From assembly GCF_001306145.1 (NCBI RefSeq), contig NZ_LGKO01000002.1:1-64000 (forward strand): DNA of 64,000 nucleotides, given 5' to 3'. The notes below the pieces were generated by a model. That model saw only the letters and a list, made by a program, of their open reading frames with translations. It was not told where the DNA came from and made no database searches. Within the stretch, counting starts at the first letter, position 1. The number at the start of each line of letters is the position of its first letter. Source of the stretch: Thermanaerothrix daxensis. GTDB taxonomy: Bacteria > Chloroflexota > Anaerolineae > Anaerolineales > Anaerolineaceae. Below, one piece after another: positions 17,781 through 26,292 of the stretch. A program made the translations under genes and the position numbers.

Positions 17781-17794
17781 AAAGGTGCCCCCCC

Positions 17795-18502
17795 ATGCTT
17801 TCCCCCGCCGTTGAGATCCTTCACCTTTCCTACACCTACCCCACCGGTCAGGTGGCTTTGCGGGATATTTGCCTGCGCATCCCGGTGGGTGAACACGTGG
17901 CGCTGGTCGGGCCAAACGGCGCCGGCAAATCAACCTTGCTTCTGCACCTGAACGGGCTCCTGACCGGGCAGGGGGAGGTGCGCATTTTCGGCGTCCCCCT
18001 CTCGCCCGCCACCGTGCGCCAGATTCGCAGCCAGGTGGGGCTGGTGTTTCAATCTCCTGACGATCAGTTGTTCTGCCCAACCGTCTTTGAGGATGTCGCC
18101 TATGCGCCAATTTATGCCGGTTTGTCGCCAGCAGAGGTAGAAGCACGGGTGCGGGCAGCGCTGGCGGTTGTGGGCATGAGCGCCCATGCCGAGCGCTCTC
18201 CATTTCACCTCAGCCTGGGCGAGCAGAAGCGCGTGGCACTGGCTACCGTGTTGGTGATGCAGCCGGCCATTCTGGCGTTGGATGAACCCACTGCCGGCCT
18301 GGATCCGCGGGGACGACGCGAGTTGATGGCGCTGTTAAGAACCCTACCCCAGACCCTGCTCCTGGCGACGCACGATTTGGACCTGGTGCGCCTGATTTGC
18401 CCGCGCACGGTGGTGCTGGAGAGGGGCGAAATTGTGGCCGATGGTCCCACCGAGCACGTGCTGAGTGACCCGGCGTTTCTGGAAGCGCACGGGCTGGCTT
18501 AG
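17795..18502 (+). CDS. cbiO: ECF nickel/cobalt transporter ATPase (CbiO/NikO)
   Basis: 235 residues. Walker A GPNGAGKST (39-47), Q-loop in LVFQSPDDQLF, ABC signature LSLGEQKRVALA, Walker B ILALDEPTAGLD and the switch histidine in LLATHDLDL are complete. It drives import by the NikMN-NikQ complex. Its TAG stop overlaps, on opposite strands, the TAA stop of the convergent dppA gene, so no terminator separates the two. Confidence 0.95.
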   Translation: MLSPAVEILHLSYTYPTGQVALRDICLRIPVGEHVALVGPNGAGKSTLLLHLNGLLTGQGEVRIFGVPLSPATVRQIRSQVGLVFQSPDDQLFCPTVFEDVAYAPIYAGLSPAEVEARVRAALAVVGMSAHAERSPFHLSLGEQKRVALATVLVMQPAILALDEPTAGLDPRGRRELMALLRTLPQTLLLATHDLDLVRLICPRTVVLERGEIVADGPTEHVLSDPAFLEAHGLA

Positions 18503-19323
18503 CGCACGGCCAGGGCGACGGCCGCGCGGAAACCCCGATAGGCGCTGAGGGCATCCGGTGCTGTGAAGGCGATGGTACGCCCGTCCACGCGCTCTGCGCC
18601 GGGCAGCAGCATGGCGCCATCTGCCATTTGGGAGGCCATGAACTCCACCTGCACCCGCAGTGGGGTTTCCAGGCGCAGTGGGCGCGGCCCTTGGCCTTCG
18701 CGGAAGCGCCGCACAGCCCGTTCCGCGCTCCGGGCAATGCGAGCCTGGGCCTCGGCCAGTGGTAGGCATTCGGCAGCCCAGCGCCCCACCGCCTGTTTGA
18801 CCTGGGCGGTTTCCACCTCAGGCACCCATTCGCGCGCTTCGGCACACACGGCCTGATCCCCGGAGACCATCAGCACCGGGACGCCGAAGTGCCCGCATAC
18901 CGCGGCATTAAAGCCAAACTCCCCGCACAGGCGGCCATTCAGCCACAGGTTGGTCACACGCGTGCTGGACCAGGTATGGTCGAGAATGGCATTCGGCGTG
19001 CCCGCACGCGCATGGTAGCCGATGAAAAGTGCTGCTTCCACGCCGCTTTCAACCCCCTGCACCATGGAAAGCGGCGCCGGAGTGCCGGCGGCCAGGTAGG
19101 CCCGGGGGTCCAGGGTTTCGATGAGCAGGTTGCTGCTATCCCAGTGCCCATCGGCAACGATGAAAGCGGTGGCACCGGCCTCGGCGGCGCCCCGAATGGC
19201 AGCATTGACATCCTCGGTCATGATCTTGCGGAAACGCTGGTACTCGGCATGGTCGGGGTTGACTTGATTCCAGTTCACCACCCCGGAGATGCCTTCCATA
19301 TCTACGGCAATGAGCAATTTCAT
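18499..19323 (-). CDS. dppA: M55-family D-aminopeptidase (DppA-like)
   Basis: 274 residues. The zinc-ligand pattern of family M55 is visible: DMEGISG (8-14, D8 and E10), DGHWDSSN near 58-65, GYHARAG (102-108) and the HTWSS segment. M55 enzymes are cytoplasmic decameric D-aminopeptidases that trim D-amino-acid peptides, often from cell-wall turnover. GGGAGGAAC lies before ATG 19323. No dpp or opp importer is beside it, so the peptide source is unknown. Confidence 0.88.
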   Translation of the reverse strand: MKLLIAVDMEGISGVVNWNQVNPDHAEYQRFRKIMTEDVNAAIRGAAEAGATAFIVADGHWDSSNLLIETLDPRAYLAAGTPAPLSMVQGVESGVEAALFIGYHARAGTPNAILDHTWSSTRVTNLWLNGRLCGEFGFNAAVCGHFGVPVLMVSGDQAVCAEAREWVPEVETAQVKQAVGRWAAECLPLAEAQARIARSAERAVRRFREGQGPRPLRLETPLRVQVEFMASQMADGAMLLPGAERVDGRTIAFTAPDALSAYRGFRAAVALAVR

Positions 19324-19606
19324 GGGGTTGTTCCTCCCGTTTCAGTATGTAAAGAGGGTCAAAGCATGGAAGAAGAGGGCAAGAGGACGAACGAAAACGG
19401 GTTAGCGAAACCAGCATAAGAAACTTGCGTGAGGATGGGCTCGGGCACGAGATGTTGCAGAGCGGTTCAATCTTACTCCAGAACGGGACGCAGAGCAAGC
19501 CCGGGGAACGCGAGTAAATCGGAGTAAAATTCTCGATGAAAAGGTGTGACAAATTCCATCCTGCGGCTGTGAATCATGTATAATCGGGGCAAGGAGAGAA
19601 TGAGCG

Positions 19607-20566
19607 ATGCCGAACGAAGCAACTCGTCAACGCGTTGATCCTCAAGTGATGGATACCACGCCGCGCCGCCGCCCGGAATGGATTCGCGTGCGTGCCCCGA
19701 GCGGCGAGACGTACGAATGGCTGCAAAAATTGATGCGCCAGAAGGCGCTGCACACGGTCTGCGAAGAGGCTGCCTGCCCCAATATGGGGGAGTGCTGGGG
19801 GGCAGGAACGGCCACGTTTTTAATGATGGGCGATATCTGCACCCGCACCTGCGGTTTTTGTGATATCAAGCGCGGCCGACCTAACGCGCTGGATTGGTTG
19901 GAGCCGGAACGCGTGGCGCAGGCGGTTAAGGCGATGAACCTGCAGCACGCGGTTATTACCAGTGTCAACCGCGATGATCGCCGCGATGGGGGCGCGCCCA
20001 TTTTTGCCATGGTCATCCGCCGCATCCGCGAGATTCATCCGGGGTGCTCCATTGAGGTGCTCATCCCCGATTTCAAAGGCAGCGCTGAAGCCCTGCGCAT
20101 CGTCATGGAAGCACGGCCCGAAATTCTCAACCACAATGTTGAGACGGTGCCGCGGTTGTTCAAAATCGTTCAGCCGCAGGACCGCTACGAGTGGGCACGC
20201 GCCACCCTTTCCAACGCTAAAGCCATGGACCCGGAGGTGCTGACCAAGTCCGGTATCATGGTGGGCTTGGGAGAGACCATGGACGAGGTTAAGGCGGTGA
20301 TGGAAGACCTGCGTTCCTGGGGGGTGGATATCCTGACCATCGGGCAGTATCTCCAACCCAGTCGGCACCATTTGCCCATTGCGCGTTACTACACCCCGGA
20401 GGAATTTGCCGAACTAAAGGCCTTTGGGCTTTCGATTGGGTTTAAGTGGGTGGAAAGCGGGCCCCTGGTGCGCTCGTCGTACCACGCCGCCGAACAGGTC
20501 CGCGCACTGAGCATCGTTCATCGTAAGTTGTACGGTACCGCGATGACACAGGCGGCAACGGTATAA
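19607..20566 (+). CDS. lipA: lipoyl synthase
   Basis: 319 residues, radical SAM. The auxiliary cluster cysteines C52, C57 and C63 ([13 protein letters not shown]) and the radical-SAM triad C78, C82, C85 (CTRTCGFC) are present, and RSSYHAAE near the C-terminus supplies the serine ligand of the family. It inserts sulfur at C6 and C8 of the octanoyl group on lipoyl domains, such as that of the E2 encoded at 50984. AAGGAGAGAATGAGCG precedes the ATG; a TATAAT box is at 19579-19584. lipB is not in the window. Confidence 0.95.
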   Translation: MPNEATRQRVDPQVMDTTPRRRPEWIRVRAPSGETYEWLQKLMRQKALHTVCEEAACPNMGECWGAGTATFLMMGDICTRTCGFCDIKRGRPNALDWLEPERVAQAVKAMNLQHAVITSVNRDDRRDGGAPIFAMVIRRIREIHPGCSIEVLIPDFKGSAEALRIVMEARPEILNHNVETVPRLFKIVQPQDRYEWARATLSNAKAMDPEVLTKSGIMVGLGETMDEVKAVMEDLRSWGVDILTIGQYLQPSRHHLPIARYYTPEEFAELKAFGLSIGFKWVESGPLVRSSYHAAEQVRALSIVHRKLYGTAMTQAATV

Positions 20567-20600
20567 AAAGGGAGCGTTGCCTCGGGTTGAGGGTCAGGAG

Positions 20601-21980
20601 ATGCCGCTTGCCATCTGGTGGATTCGCCGCGACCTGCGCCTGAGCGATAACCCCGCCCTCGCAACCGCGCTACGCGAAGGGTATGCCCCACTGCCGCTCT
20701 TCATCCTTGACCCTCGCCTGCTCCGGAACCGCTTTACCGCCCCAATGCGCCTGGGGTTTCTCATGGCGGGCTTGCGTGCGCTGGAGGCGGATCTGCGGGC
20801 ACGGGGCGCCTACCTGCTGGTGCGTCGAGGGGACCCCGGCGAGGTTTTACATCAGGTGCTGGCCGAAAGCGGTGCCGAGCGCATTTTCGCCGAGGAGGAT
20901 TACACCCCCTATGCCCGAGAGCGGGATGCCCGGGTGGCACGCGCTTTGCCCTTGCAGTGTGTTCTTGGGTTGACCGTGCATCACCCCTCGAATGTGATTA
21001 AGGCGGAGGGTGAACCTTATACCGTTTTCACCCCCTTCAGCAAAGCCTGGAAGGCCCTTCCGTTGCCTCGACCGCTGGGCGAGGTGCCTGCCCGCTGGCC
21101 TACCCTGCCCCGCCTGCCGGGAGAGTCCCTACCCGTGCTTCCCCCGCCCGCTTTGTTTCCTGCCGGCGAGGCTGAGGCACGCCGTCGTTGGCGCGCTTTT
21201 CTGGAGGATAGCATTTGTGATTATGCCAGGGCACGCAACCGCCTGGACCTAGAGGGTACTTCGCGCCTTTCCCCGTATCTGCGCTTCGGGATGCTCTCGG
21301 TACGTCAGGTGGTGCATGAGGCGCTGGAGTGGGCCTTAGAGCATCCGACCGCACGGCACGGCGTAGAGGCCTTTGTCAATGAGATTATCTGGCGCGAGTT
21401 TTATCAGGCCATCCTCTACCATTTTCCCCACGTCACCCGTGAGGCGTTTCGCCCTCAGTTTCGCCATCTGCCCTGGCGCGAAGCACCGGAGGATCTGGGC
21501 GCCTGGCAAGCCGGGCGTACGGGCTACCCCATCGTGGATGCGTGCATGCGCCAGTTACAGGCCACCGGCTGGATGCACAATCGTGGGCGAATGATAGCGG
21601 CTTCGTTCCTGGTCAAAGACCTGCTAATCAACTGGCAGGCGGGAGAACGCTGGTTCATGCAGCACCTTGTGGATGGCGATGTGGCTGCCAATAACGGCGG
21701 TTGGCAGTGGACGGCGGGGGTGGGCACGGATGCTGCCCCTTATTTCCGCATCTTCAACCCCGTCCTGCAAGGCCGCAAGTTTGACCCGGAGGGACGCTTC
21801 ATCCGCCGGTGGCTGCCGGAACTGGCTCGCGTGCCCGCTGCTTATGTGCATGCACCTTGGACGATGCCGCCCGATTTGCAGGCACGGTTGGGGGTGCAGG
21901 TGGGGCAAGATTACCCTCTGCCCATCGTGGATCATGCGCTGGCCAGGGCGCGCGCTTTGAGCGTTTATCGTCAAGGATAA
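20601..21980 (+). CDS. phr: deoxyribodipyrimidine photolyase (class I)
   Basis: 459 residues from ATG 20601 (MPLAIWWIRRDLRLSDNPAL), which is where photolyases normally begin; a TTG eight codons earlier is open but less likely. The N-terminal antenna-binding Rossmann domain is followed by the FAD-binding helical domain, with RLSPYLRFGMLSVRQV, NEIIWREFYQAILYHFP, ATGWMHNRGRMIAASFLVKDLLINW and WQWTAGVGTDAAPYFRIFNP all matching the CPD-photolyase core. It repairs UV dimers with light. It follows lipA by 34 bases on the same strand and may share its transcript. Confidence 0.93.
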   Translation: MPLAIWWIRRDLRLSDNPALATALREGYAPLPLFILDPRLLRNRFTAPMRLGFLMAGLRALEADLRARGAYLLVRRGDPGEVLHQVLAESGAERIFAEEDYTPYARERDARVARALPLQCVLGLTVHHPSNVIKAEGEPYTVFTPFSKAWKALPLPRPLGEVPARWPTLPRLPGESLPVLPPPALFPAGEAEARRRWRAFLEDSICDYARARNRLDLEGTSRLSPYLRFGMLSVRQVVHEALEWALEHPTARHGVEAFVNEIIWREFYQAILYHFPHVTREAFRPQFRHLPWREAPEDLGAWQAGRTGYPIVDACMRQLQATGWMHNRGRMIAASFLVKDLLINWQAGERWFMQHLVDGDVAANNGGWQWTAGVGTDAAPYFRIFNPVLQGRKFDPEGRFIRRWLPELARVPAAYVHAPWTMPPDLQARLGVQVGQDYPLPIVDHALARARALSVYRQG

Positions 21981-21991
21981 CTTGCAAGGTT

Positions 21992-22909
21992 TTACTTGCG
22001 CCCGCGTAAACTGGAACCGATTACCACTGCCAGCCCCAGCGCACTGATGATCAGCAATCCCCAGCCCAGGTTGTGGCGCTGATCGGGATCATTGAGCACA
22101 CTCGCAGGCAACCATGGGCGGGGGGTAGGCGTTGGCGTGAGAGTGGGAGTACGGGTTGGGGTGGGTGAGAGGGTAGGGGTGAAGGAGGGGCGTACAATGA
22201 GGTCCTGCCCGGCCCAGAGGATGGGGGTTGGTGCCAAGCGGTTGAGGGCAATCAAATCCGCGATTTTGACGCCGTAGGCAATGGCAATGCTCCATGCGGA
22301 TTGGCCGGGCTGGACTTTATGGATCATCGAGCCATCAGCCTGGGGAGTCACGGTCTGGACCGGGATGATGATCTGGGGTGTGCTCGCACCGGTGGCGCCC
22401 GTGGCCGGTGCGCGCGGTGTGTAACCGCTGGCGGCACCGGCAAAGTAGGCTGCGTGCAAGACGTAGTAGGTGCGTCCATCACTGGCTTGCACCACCCCCG
22501 CTCCTACGTGCACGTAATTGGCGTTGGTCATGGGCAGCATGTGGGAGGCATCTGCCCAGTCCTGGTAGACTACTTGCTCCGCCGTGCGGTTGTAACCGCA
22601 GGAGATGTTTTCGGTGGCAAAGACGGTGGCGCCGCCGCCATAGCCGGCGGCTGCCACCCGCCCGCTGACATTGCCGATGTGGGCGCAAATGCCGCTGCTT
22701 GCCATGGTCTCTGCGGTCGCCTGGGCGGTGGCCATGAGGATGGGGTCCACGATCAGGGCAGGCAGCCCGTTGGCAGTGCGTATCTGATTGACCAGGTCTA
22801 TGATCGCCTGGGCACTACCGGCCTGCGCCTGTACCTGAGGAGCAGAAGCCAACCAGCCCAACAGGAGCAGGCCGGGGATGAGGAAGCGGAGAATTGCGTG
22901 CCGCATCAT
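21992..22909 (-). CDS. secreted CAP (SCP/PR1-like) and LysM protein with C-terminal membrane anchor
   Basis: 305 residues: signal peptide (1-28, ending QVQAQA), CAP domain (about 33-165, with HIGNVSGRV, GENIS-like TENISCGYN, and HVGAGVVQA), LysM repeat (about 195-242, HKVQPGQSAWSIAIAYGVKI), a Pro-Thr linker (245-270, repeated TPT units) and a C-terminal transmembrane helix (283-300) followed by SLRGRK. It should be held on the outside of the membrane with LysM contacting glycan. A TATAAT box (minus strand, 22922-22917) ends only eight bases before ATG 22909, so the mRNA may be leaderless. Confidence 0.88.
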   Translation of the reverse strand: MMRHAILRFLIPGLLLLGWLASAPQVQAQAGSAQAIIDLVNQIRTANGLPALIVDPILMATAQATAETMASSGICAHIGNVSGRVAAAGYGGGATVFATENISCGYNRTAEQVVYQDWADASHMLPMTNANYVHVGAGVVQASDGRTYYVLHAAYFAGAASGYTPRAPATGATGASTPQIIIPVQTVTPQADGSMIHKVQPGQSAWSIAIAYGVKIADLIALNRLAPTPILWAGQDLIVRPSFTPTLSPTPTRTPTLTPTPTPRPWLPASVLNDPDQRHNLGWGLLIISALGLAVVIGSSLRGRK

Positions 22910-23024
22910 GCCTGATGATTATAAACGAACTGCCGGGGTTTTTATGGCAAATGGCCAACCCCGGCAGTGGGTTTTTAATCTTTTTAATCAGAGAGCCCAA
23001 GTCGTTTGGGCAGAAGTCCGTGGC

Positions 23025-23444
23025 TCAGGAGAAAGCGCGGTCGCTGCCTCCATGCCCCATGGTCTCGGCAATGAAGAGAAAATCTGTGGCGGATATCATG
23101 CCAATCACGTTGCCATGTTCGTCAACGACCGGAAGATGGTGAATGCGCTTTTCCATCATCAACCTGGCGCAGTCCTGCACGGTGGCGTCCTTTGGCACGG
23201 TGATGAGGGGAGTAGTCATGATCTCACGCACTTTAAGTTCGGAGGGGTTGCGCCCGTGGGCCACGATTTTATCGCAAATGTCAATGGAGGTCACAATGCC
23301 ATATTCGGGGTTGGTTTCGGTCTTTCGGACGATCAGGCTGTTGACGTAACGGCGGCGCATCAATTTGAGGGCTTCGGTGACGGTCACCTCCGGATCCACA
23401 AAGACAACCAGATCGTTCATCCAATCACGGACGGTGTTCTGCAT
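23025..23444 (-). CDS. CBS-domain pair protein
   Basis: 139 residues consisting of two CBS motifs: residues 8-65 (VFVDPEVTVTEALKLMRRR, then SLIVRKTETNPEYGIVTSID) and 74-130 (TTPLITVPKDATVQDCARLM, then LPVVDEHGNVIGMISATD). Stand-alone CBS pairs bind adenosine nucleotides and act as energy-state sensors; the partner is unknown. AAGGAGAGGAG precedes ATG 23444, and TATACT on the minus strand near 23499-23494 is a likely -10. Confidence 0.9.
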   Translation of the reverse strand: MQNTVRDWMNDLVVFVDPEVTVTEALKLMRRRYVNSLIVRKTETNPEYGIVTSIDICDKIVAHGRNPSELKVREIMTTPLITVPKDATVQDCARLMMEKRIHHLPVVDEHGNVIGMISATDFLFIAETMGHGGSDRAFS

Positions 23445-23646
23445 GGTAACTCCTCTCCTTGGGGTGATTCAGGGTGACCCTGTGGGTCAAAATGAGTATA
23501 GCATAGGCGAGCCGGGAGCGCAAAGCGCCGACGGCGGAGAAACTTTTGCATGTGCTGGGGGAACGGTAGGCGATTTATTGCCACCCAGCCTGCCCTTAGC
23601 CCCGGAAAGCGCATGGCGGATAGGTTCGACACAGTCGGTAGGGCTA

Positions 23647-23675
23647 TTGGTGGTAGGGGCGTCAGCGGCTATAAT
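23647..23675 (+). promoter_or_regulatory. promoter of the NfeD-family gene
   Basis: TTGGTG (23647-23652), a 17-base spacer and TATAAT (23670-23675). ATG 23699 is 23 bases downstream, with AAAGGAG between them. Confidence 0.65.
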
Positions 23676-23698
23676 TGAGATACGGAAAGGAGCAGGCA

Positions 23699-25030
23699 AT
23701 GCGCCGATTCTGGCTTGTACTGGCTTTATGGGTGGTGGGTTGGATGGGGTTGGTGGTGATGCCCACGGCGCCGGTGGCGGCCCAACCTTCTGGGGAGCAG
23801 CCCCTGGTCCTGGTGTTGACCGCTGAAGGCCCCCTAACTCCGGTATTGGTGGGCTACATTGAGCGCGGTGTGGAGACGGCGCAGCGCGAGGGGGCAGAAT
23901 TGCTGGTGCTGCAATTAAATACCCCCGGTGGCAGTATTGACCTGATGAATCGCATCATCCAGATCATTCGGGGCAGCCCGGTGCCGGTGGTGGTTTACGT
24001 GGCTCCGCGCGGTGCAATGGCCGGTAGTGCCGGCACCTTGATTACTCTGGCCGGGCATGCCAGCGCCATGGCTCCCGAAACGGCAATTGGCGCGGCCAGC
24101 CCGGTGGGTGCTCAGGGGGAGGAACTGGGCGAGACCCTGGCCACCAAAGAAAAGGAAATCCTGCGTGCTACGGCGCGTTCGCTAGCCGAGCGCCGCCCTG
24201 CCGAGGCCATTGCCCTGGCGGAGGATACGATTGAAAAAGCGCGTGCGGCATCTGCCTCAGAAGCCCTACGGGTGGGGCTGGTAGATTTCATCGCCACCGA
24301 CCTGAACGACCTGCTACGCCAGTTGGATGGTTATACCGTGACCGTTCTGGATTCCCCGCGTACGCTGCGCACTCAGAATGCGGTGGTGCGCCCGCTTGGT
24401 CTGACGCTGGTGGAGCAAGCGCTGCAATTGCTCACCAATCCCAACATTGTCTTTCTGCTGCTGACCATTGGGGTGCAGGCCATCTTGATTGAGCTTTCGA
24501 ATCCCGGTGGGTGGGTGGCCGGGTTTATTGGTGTGGTCTGCCTGGCGCTGGCGATTTACGGCCTAGGGTTGCTGCCGGTCAATTTGTTTGGGTTGCTCTT
24601 CATCATCATGGCGTTTGTACTATTCGTGCTGGAAGTCAAGGTGGGGTTCTCCGGTGCGCTGACGATAGCCGGCGTGGCGTCTTTCATTGCCGGAGCGTTG
24701 ATTCTATTCAATTCGGTGCGTCTGCCCGGCTTTCCCCGCATTTCCATCCCTCTGGTGGTGGGAACGGCAATCATTGTGGCAGTTTCTTTCCTCACCATTG
24801 TAGGCTTTGCCCTGCGCGCCTTGCGCCTGCCGCCTGGCATGGGCAAGGAAACTCTGGTGGGCAAGCACGGTGTGGTGCGCGAGCCTCTCGACCCGGTGGG
24901 TAATATCCAGCTGGAGGGCGAGTTGTGGACGGCGGAGGTGGTGGAGGGCGAAGCGCCGGTGCCGGTGGGGGCGCGGGTGGAGGTAGTCGGCGTTGAGGGC
25001 CTGCGCCTCAAGGTGCGCCGCGTGCGTTGA
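23699..25030 (+). CDS. nfeD: NfeD-family membrane serine protease
   Basis: 443 residues from ATG 23699, chosen because AAAGGAG lies six bases before it. Signal peptide (1-30), then a ClpP/SppA-like protease domain (about 36-220) with LNTPGGSIDLMNRIIQ and APRGAMAGSAGTLITLAGH, whose serine in AGSAG is the likely nucleophile; then five membrane helices (about 240-385) and a C-terminal OB-fold (about 390-443, LVGKHGVVREPLDPVGNIQL). This is the full-length NfeD-1b architecture. These proteases are usually paired with a stomatin-like protein; none is adjacent here. Confidence 0.9.
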   Translation: MRRFWLVLALWVVGWMGLVVMPTAPVAAQPSGEQPLVLVLTAEGPLTPVLVGYIERGVETAQREGAELLVLQLNTPGGSIDLMNRIIQIIRGSPVPVVVYVAPRGAMAGSAGTLITLAGHASAMAPETAIGAASPVGAQGEELGETLATKEKEILRATARSLAERRPAEAIALAEDTIEKARAASASEALRVGLVDFIATDLNDLLRQLDGYTVTVLDSPRTLRTQNAVVRPLGLTLVEQALQLLTNPNIVFLLLTIGVQAILIELSNPGGWVAGFIGVVCLALAIYGLGLLPVNLFGLLFIIMAFVLFVLEVKVGFSGALTIAGVASFIAGALILFNSVRLPGFPRISIPLVVGTAIIVAVSFLTIVGFALRALRLPPGMGKETLVGKHGVVREPLDPVGNIQLEGELWTAEVVEGEAPVPVGARVEVVGVEGLRLKVRRVR

Positions 25031-25220
25031 GGTTTTGAGGACGCCTTTTCGCCAGAAGGCCCTTCCCCTGAAATTGGGGAAACCATGAGCCGTATTTTTT
25101 CCATAAGCACGAGCAAGGGGCTGGCTCACTATGGGCTTCTCGATGTGCTTTGTGTGGGGGCGGGAATGGGGGTGCCCATTTTTGCATTTTGTTGGGGGCG
25201 CGGTGGGATGATACCTCGCC

Positions 25221-25382
25221 ATGCGCATCACTCACCGCTTCTTCGATCTTCAATCGGTTCTAAGGCGAGTCATGGCGGGTCTCTTCGTGCTCCGAAACCG
25301 GGGAGCCAATTGGATCCTTCCGGGATGGCTTGGGTTGATCGGGGGCTTTTTCCTGCTGAATTGGGGACTCCGGCGCAGGTAA
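25221..25382 (+). CDS. possible 53-residue membrane protein
   Basis: ATG 25221 to TAA 25382. The product has a basic amphipathic N-terminus (RFFDLQSVLRRVMAG), one clear hydrophobic segment (WILPGWLGLIGGFFLLNWGL, residues 30-49) and ends RRR, as real single-span proteins do. No strong ribosome-binding site precedes it. It fills the gap between nfeD and the DUF4332 gene. I do not recognise it; it could be chance. Confidence 0.35.
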   Translation: MRITHRFFDLQSVLRRVMAGLFVLRNRGANWILPGWLGLIGGFFLLNWGLRRR

Positions 25383-25424
25383 ACCGGCTTTTACCCCTGT
25401 TTGAATATATCAAATCGGATTGAC

Positions 25425-25452
25425 TTGCTTTCTTTTAGGGCTTCACTATAAT
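25425..25452 (+). promoter_or_regulatory. promoter of the DUF4332 gene
   Basis: TTGCTT (25425-25430), 16-base spacer, consensus TATAAT (25447-25452), about 70 bases before ATG 25528. Confidence 0.6.
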
Positions 25453-25527
25453 GAAAATAAGCCCCTGGATGACAGGCAGGGGGGCCTAAACCAGGAATCG
25501 CCCTTTTCAGGGGCAAAGGAGGATAAG

Positions 25528-25932
25528 ATGGCAAAATTAATTTATGTCGAGGGCATCGGGGAAGCCTATGCCCGCAAATTGGAAGCCATAGGCATTGACA
25601 CCACGGACAAACTGCTCAAGGCCGGTTCAACGCCAAAAGGGCGCAAAGAACTGGCCGAAAAAGCGGGCATTTCGGAGAAGTTGATCCTGGAATGGGTCAA
25701 TCACCTGGACCTGTTTCGCATAAAGGGGATCGGTTCGGAATACGCCGATTTGCTGGAAGAGGCCGGGGTGGATAGTGTGCCCGAACTGGCCCAGCGCAAT
25801 CCCGAGAATCTGTTCAATAAATTGATTGAAGTGAATAAAGAGAAGAAATTGGTGCGTCGGTTGCCCACCCTCTCACAGGTGGAAGACTGGGTGGCCCAGG
25901 CCAAGCAATTGCCGCGGGTGATAGAGTATTAG
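25528..25932 (+). CDS. DUF4332 helix-hairpin-helix protein
   Basis: 134 residues. AAAGGAGGATAAG directly before ATG 25528 fixes the start. Two helix-hairpin-helix units: VEGIGEAYARKLEAIGIDTTDKLL (6-29) and IKGIGSEYADLLEEAGVDSV (about 66-85), joined by GRKELAEKAGISEKLI. DUF4332 proteins resemble the non-specific DNA-binding HhH domains of DNA ligases and topoisomerases; their cellular job is unknown. It is followed by a long hairpin (25949-25986). Confidence 0.88.
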   Translation: MAKLIYVEGIGEAYARKLEAIGIDTTDKLLKAGSTPKGRKELAEKAGISEKLILEWVNHLDLFRIKGIGSEYADLLEEAGVDSVPELAQRNPENLFNKLIEVNKEKKLVRRLPTLSQVEDWVAQAKQLPRVIEY

Positions 25933-25948
25933 GAGGGGTCTGTGGATA

Positions 25949-25990
25949 AAAGCCGGGTTCTGCTCCCTGGGAGTAGTCCCGGCTTTCCTA
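25949..25990 (+). terminator. terminator-like hairpin after the DUF4332 gene
   Basis: AAAGCCGGG (25949-25957) pairs perfectly with CCCGGCTTT (25978-25986), and CTCCC/GGGAG pair inside the loop. The following T-run is short (CTTTCCT), so termination may be weak. The region beyond it is also structured. Confidence 0.5.
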
Positions 25991-26123
25991 TGGGCTTGAG
26001 GGACGCCTGATCCTGCAAAAAAGCATTGAGCGGTGGCGCGCATTGTTTGCCTTGAGGGATATCGAAGGCAACCCTGCGGAGGTCTGTTGCTACGAAAGCC
26101 CATAAAAGCCCGGCGCAGAGATA

Positions 26124-26152
26124 TTGACGATTCTTTGACTTCTTGCTATACT
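26124..26152 (+). promoter_or_regulatory. promoter of tRNA-Gly
   Basis: TTGACG (26124-26129), 17-base spacer, TATACT (26147-26152), with the tRNA beginning 18 bases after the -10. Confidence 0.78.
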
Positions 26153-26170
26153 TTGAAGCGCAGCAGGATT

Positions 26171-26243
<73 letters not shown>

Positions 26244-26246
26244 CTG

Positions 26247-26270
26247 GCCCCCAAAAGGGGGCTTTTTGTT
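26247..26270 (+). terminator. rho-independent terminator of tRNA-Gly
   Basis: GCCCCC-AAAA-GGGGGC followed by TTTTTG, three bases after the tRNA end. The next gene starts at 26293. Confidence 0.92.
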
Positions 26271-26292
26271 TCCTGACTTGTGGAGGTGAGCC

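Noticed and set aside
25949-26104. RNase P RNA end on the minus strand (GCAGAACCCGGCTTTT resembles its 3' end)
   Set aside because: The universal GAGGAAAGTCC segment and the required 300-400-base length are absent.
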